A DNA stretch of 7,156 nucleotides, taken from contig CADBRF010000167.1 of the NCBI GenBank assembly GCA_902796975.1, forward strand, positions 1 to 7,156. Direction: 5' to 3'. The notes below the pieces were generated by a model that did not search any database, was not told the origin of the DNA, and was given only the letters and a program-made list of their open reading frames with translations. Below, one piece after another: positions 5,938-7,156 of the stretch (position 1 is its first letter; each line of letters opens with the position of its first letter). The position numbers were made by a program, and so were the translations under genes. Source of the stretch: an uncultured Coriobacteriaceae bacterium. GTDB taxonomy: Bacteria; Actinomycetota; Coriobacteriia; Coriobacteriales; QAMH01.

Positions 5938-6927
5938 CTACTTCGCGAGCTTGTTCAGGGCTTCCGCCGCAGCCTTGCCGTCCTTGGGAAGCACATCGCC
6001 AAAGCCCTCGCTGAAGCTGCTCGGCACCACGACCGTCCCGCCGGTTTCGCGGATGCTCTCGTAGAGCAGATGCATAGCGCGCAAGCGTAGAGCGGAGTCG
6101 TTGCCATCGTAGCCTCTGCCCGTCTCCTCGAGAATTTCCTCGATATCCTGCTCGGCTTCCATAAGGATTATACGGGCCTTCTTGCGTTGCTCTGCCTGAG
6201 CCTCGAGCGACATCACATCGTGCAGCTCTTCGGGCAGGACGATATCGCGCACCTCAACCGAGAGCACCGTCACGCCCCAATCGGCGACCTTCTCCTCGAG
6301 CGCGTGCTTAATCTCGCTGTCCAGCTGCTCCCGACGGATGGCGACTTCTGCCACTTCTCCACGGCCAATCGCGTCACGGAGGGCGGTTTGCGCCGACATC
6401 TCCACGGCTTGGGTGAAATCGCCCACCTCGGTACAGGCGGCCTTGGCGTCATAGACCATCCAGAACAAAACCGCGTCCACATTGAGCGGAACAAGATCGC
6501 TCGTAAGTGTCTCTTCAGCGCCAAAGGTGGTCACGCGCACACGGCTGTCGATGCGTATAGTCGTGCTCTCCACAATGGGGATGGTGAAGAAGAGACCTGG
6601 CCCTGCTACACGGTCGAACCTACCCAGGCGTAGGACCACTACCTTTTCCCACTGCTCGGCGATGTGGGCAGACATTGTGGCGAGCATAGCCAGGACGATG
6701 GCGCACACGATGGCAACCAAATCGATGCCACCAGGGGCAAGCATGAGAAAGAGGCCCAGAACAAGAGCCGCCACAAGCACGAACACCGCGACGGAGAACA
6801 GAATCACGCCCGTGTGCGAAGCGCGCTCCCCCATGATCTCGGTCTGCACGTCGGGCTCCACACGTAGGCTGCTGCGGAGTTGCCCGTCTGCGGTGCGGCG
6901 CTTGGAATTGCCACGATGGTTGCTCAT
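5938..6927 (-). CDS. SPFH/Band 7 membrane protein, stomatin/slipin type
   Basis: The 329-residue protein has a polar N-terminal tail (residues 1-35), two hydrophobic helices close together (about 40-63 and 67-88) and then an SPFH domain. Slipin wording is clear: VVVLRLGRFDRVAGPGLFF near 96, RIDSRVRVTTF near 125, NVDAVLFWMVYD near 149, ALRDAIGRGEV near 182, and WGVTVLSVEVRDIVLPEEL near 217, with the heptad-rich QAEQRKKARIILMEAEQD helix near 244. SPFH proteins form ring oligomers that organise membrane microdomains or hold proteases; the role here is unknown. The usual NfeD-type partner is not next to it. ATG 6925-6927 follows AGGGAAGG with a spacing of about 9 nt, slightly long. It lies 24 nt after the stop of the preceding gene, so the two are probably one operon, while the 207-nt gap to the reductase genes argues for separate control of those. 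Confidence 0.92.
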   Translation of the reverse strand: MSNHRGNSKRRTADGQLRSSLRVEPDVQTEIMGERASHTGVILFSVAVFVLVAALVLGLFLMLAPGGIDLVAIVCAIVLAMLATMSAHIAEQWEKVVVLRLGRFDRVAGPGLFFTIPIVESTTIRIDSRVRVTTFGAEETLTSDLVPLNVDAVLFWMVYDAKAACTEVGDFTQAVEMSAQTALRDAIGRGEVAEVAIRREQLDSEIKHALEEKVADWGVTVLSVEVRDIVLPEELHDVMSLEAQAEQRKKARIILMEAEQDIEEILEETGRGYDGNDSALRLRAMHLLYESIRETGGTVVVPSSFSEGFGDVLPKDGKAAAEALNKLAK

Positions 6928-6951
6928 AATCTGAAGCCTTCCCTCAGCTCG

Positions 6952-7155
6952 CTAGTTTGCCTTGCGGGCGGCGCCGATTTCAATGGTAATCACACGGCAG
7001 CCTGACACGTCTTCCGGTTTGACAAGGCCTTCTTCACGCTTGATCTGCAGAATCTTGGCGTCCATGCATTTGGCGATGTCATCGAGCTGCATGCCCATGC
7101 TCCTGCATGCGGTAATGCAATCGTCCAACACGGTATCAACCTGCTGGCTGTATTC
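6952..7155 (-). CDS. C-terminal fragment of an unidentified protein, upstream partner of the SPFH gene
   Basis: Reading on the minus strand from the window edge, an open frame of 67 residues ends at TAG 6954-6952. It begins EYSQQVDTVLDDCITACRSM and continues GMQLDDIAKCMDAKILQIKR, then a short tail rich in V and I. The first part looks helical with three cysteines. The pattern (D/E)...ACRxxGxxLDDI resembles the C-terminal helices of small YtrA-type GntR regulators, but this resemblance is weak and I do not assign the family. The stop lies 24 nt before the SPFH start, in the same direction, so cotranscription is likely. The start is outside the window. Confidence 0.6.
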   Translation of the reverse strand, partial: EYSQQVDTVLDDCITACRSMGMQLDDIAKCMDAKILQIKREEGLVKPEDVSGCRVITIEIGAARKAN

Positions 7156-7156
7156 C

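Noticed and set aside
1..7156. tRNA, rRNA, CRISPR array or insertion-sequence ends
   Set aside because: I saw no cloverleaf, no regularly spaced repeats and no transposase wording or terminal inverted repeats flanked by duplications anywhere in the window.

Overview
The window looks like a chromosome segment of an anaerobic, moderately high-GC Gram-positive bacterium of the class Coriobacteriia (Eggerthella, Slackia or Denitrobacterium-like). This is inferred from the wording of the proteins. The catalytic oxidoreductase has the iron-sulfur N-terminus and the domain insert that I associate with the large coriobacterial DMSO-reductase-family expansions, and a decayed HipA-like gene resembles coriobacterial relatives. 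No rRNA or other marker gene is present, so the assignment is tentative.

Layout from left to right. Positions 1-165 hold the 3' end of a plus-strand gene with a charged coiled-coil tail. Positions 181-804 (minus) encode a TorD-family chaperone that converges on it. Positions 805-1484 contain no intact gene: they hold the torD upstream region, a plus-strand frameshifted gene remnant starting at 1029 (probable HipA-like N-terminus), and a strong terminator at 1398-1431. Positions 1485-5730 (minus) form a tight three-gene operon: Tat-exported molybdopterin catalytic subunit, four-cluster [4Fe-4S] subunit, and NrfD/PsrC-type membrane subunit. Positions 5731-5937 form its regulatory region, with three copies of a TTGTC-N4-GACAT palindrome, a separate 14-bp perfect palindrome and a leader hairpin. 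Positions 5938-6927 (minus) encode a stomatin/slipin-type SPFH membrane protein. Positions 6952-7155 hold the 3' end of another minus-strand gene, 24 nt upstream of the SPFH gene.

The central genes work together as a respiratory terminal reductase (or, less likely, a dehydrogenase). NrfD would exchange electrons with menaquinol in the membrane, the four-cluster protein would relay them, and the bis-MGD enzyme outside the membrane would reduce an unidentified substrate. The TorD protein is the expected chaperone that holds the catalytic precursor until molybdenum cofactor is loaded, before Tat export. The unusual parts are the triple operator with FNR-like geometry before the operon, and the separation of torD from the operon by a broken plus-strand gene.
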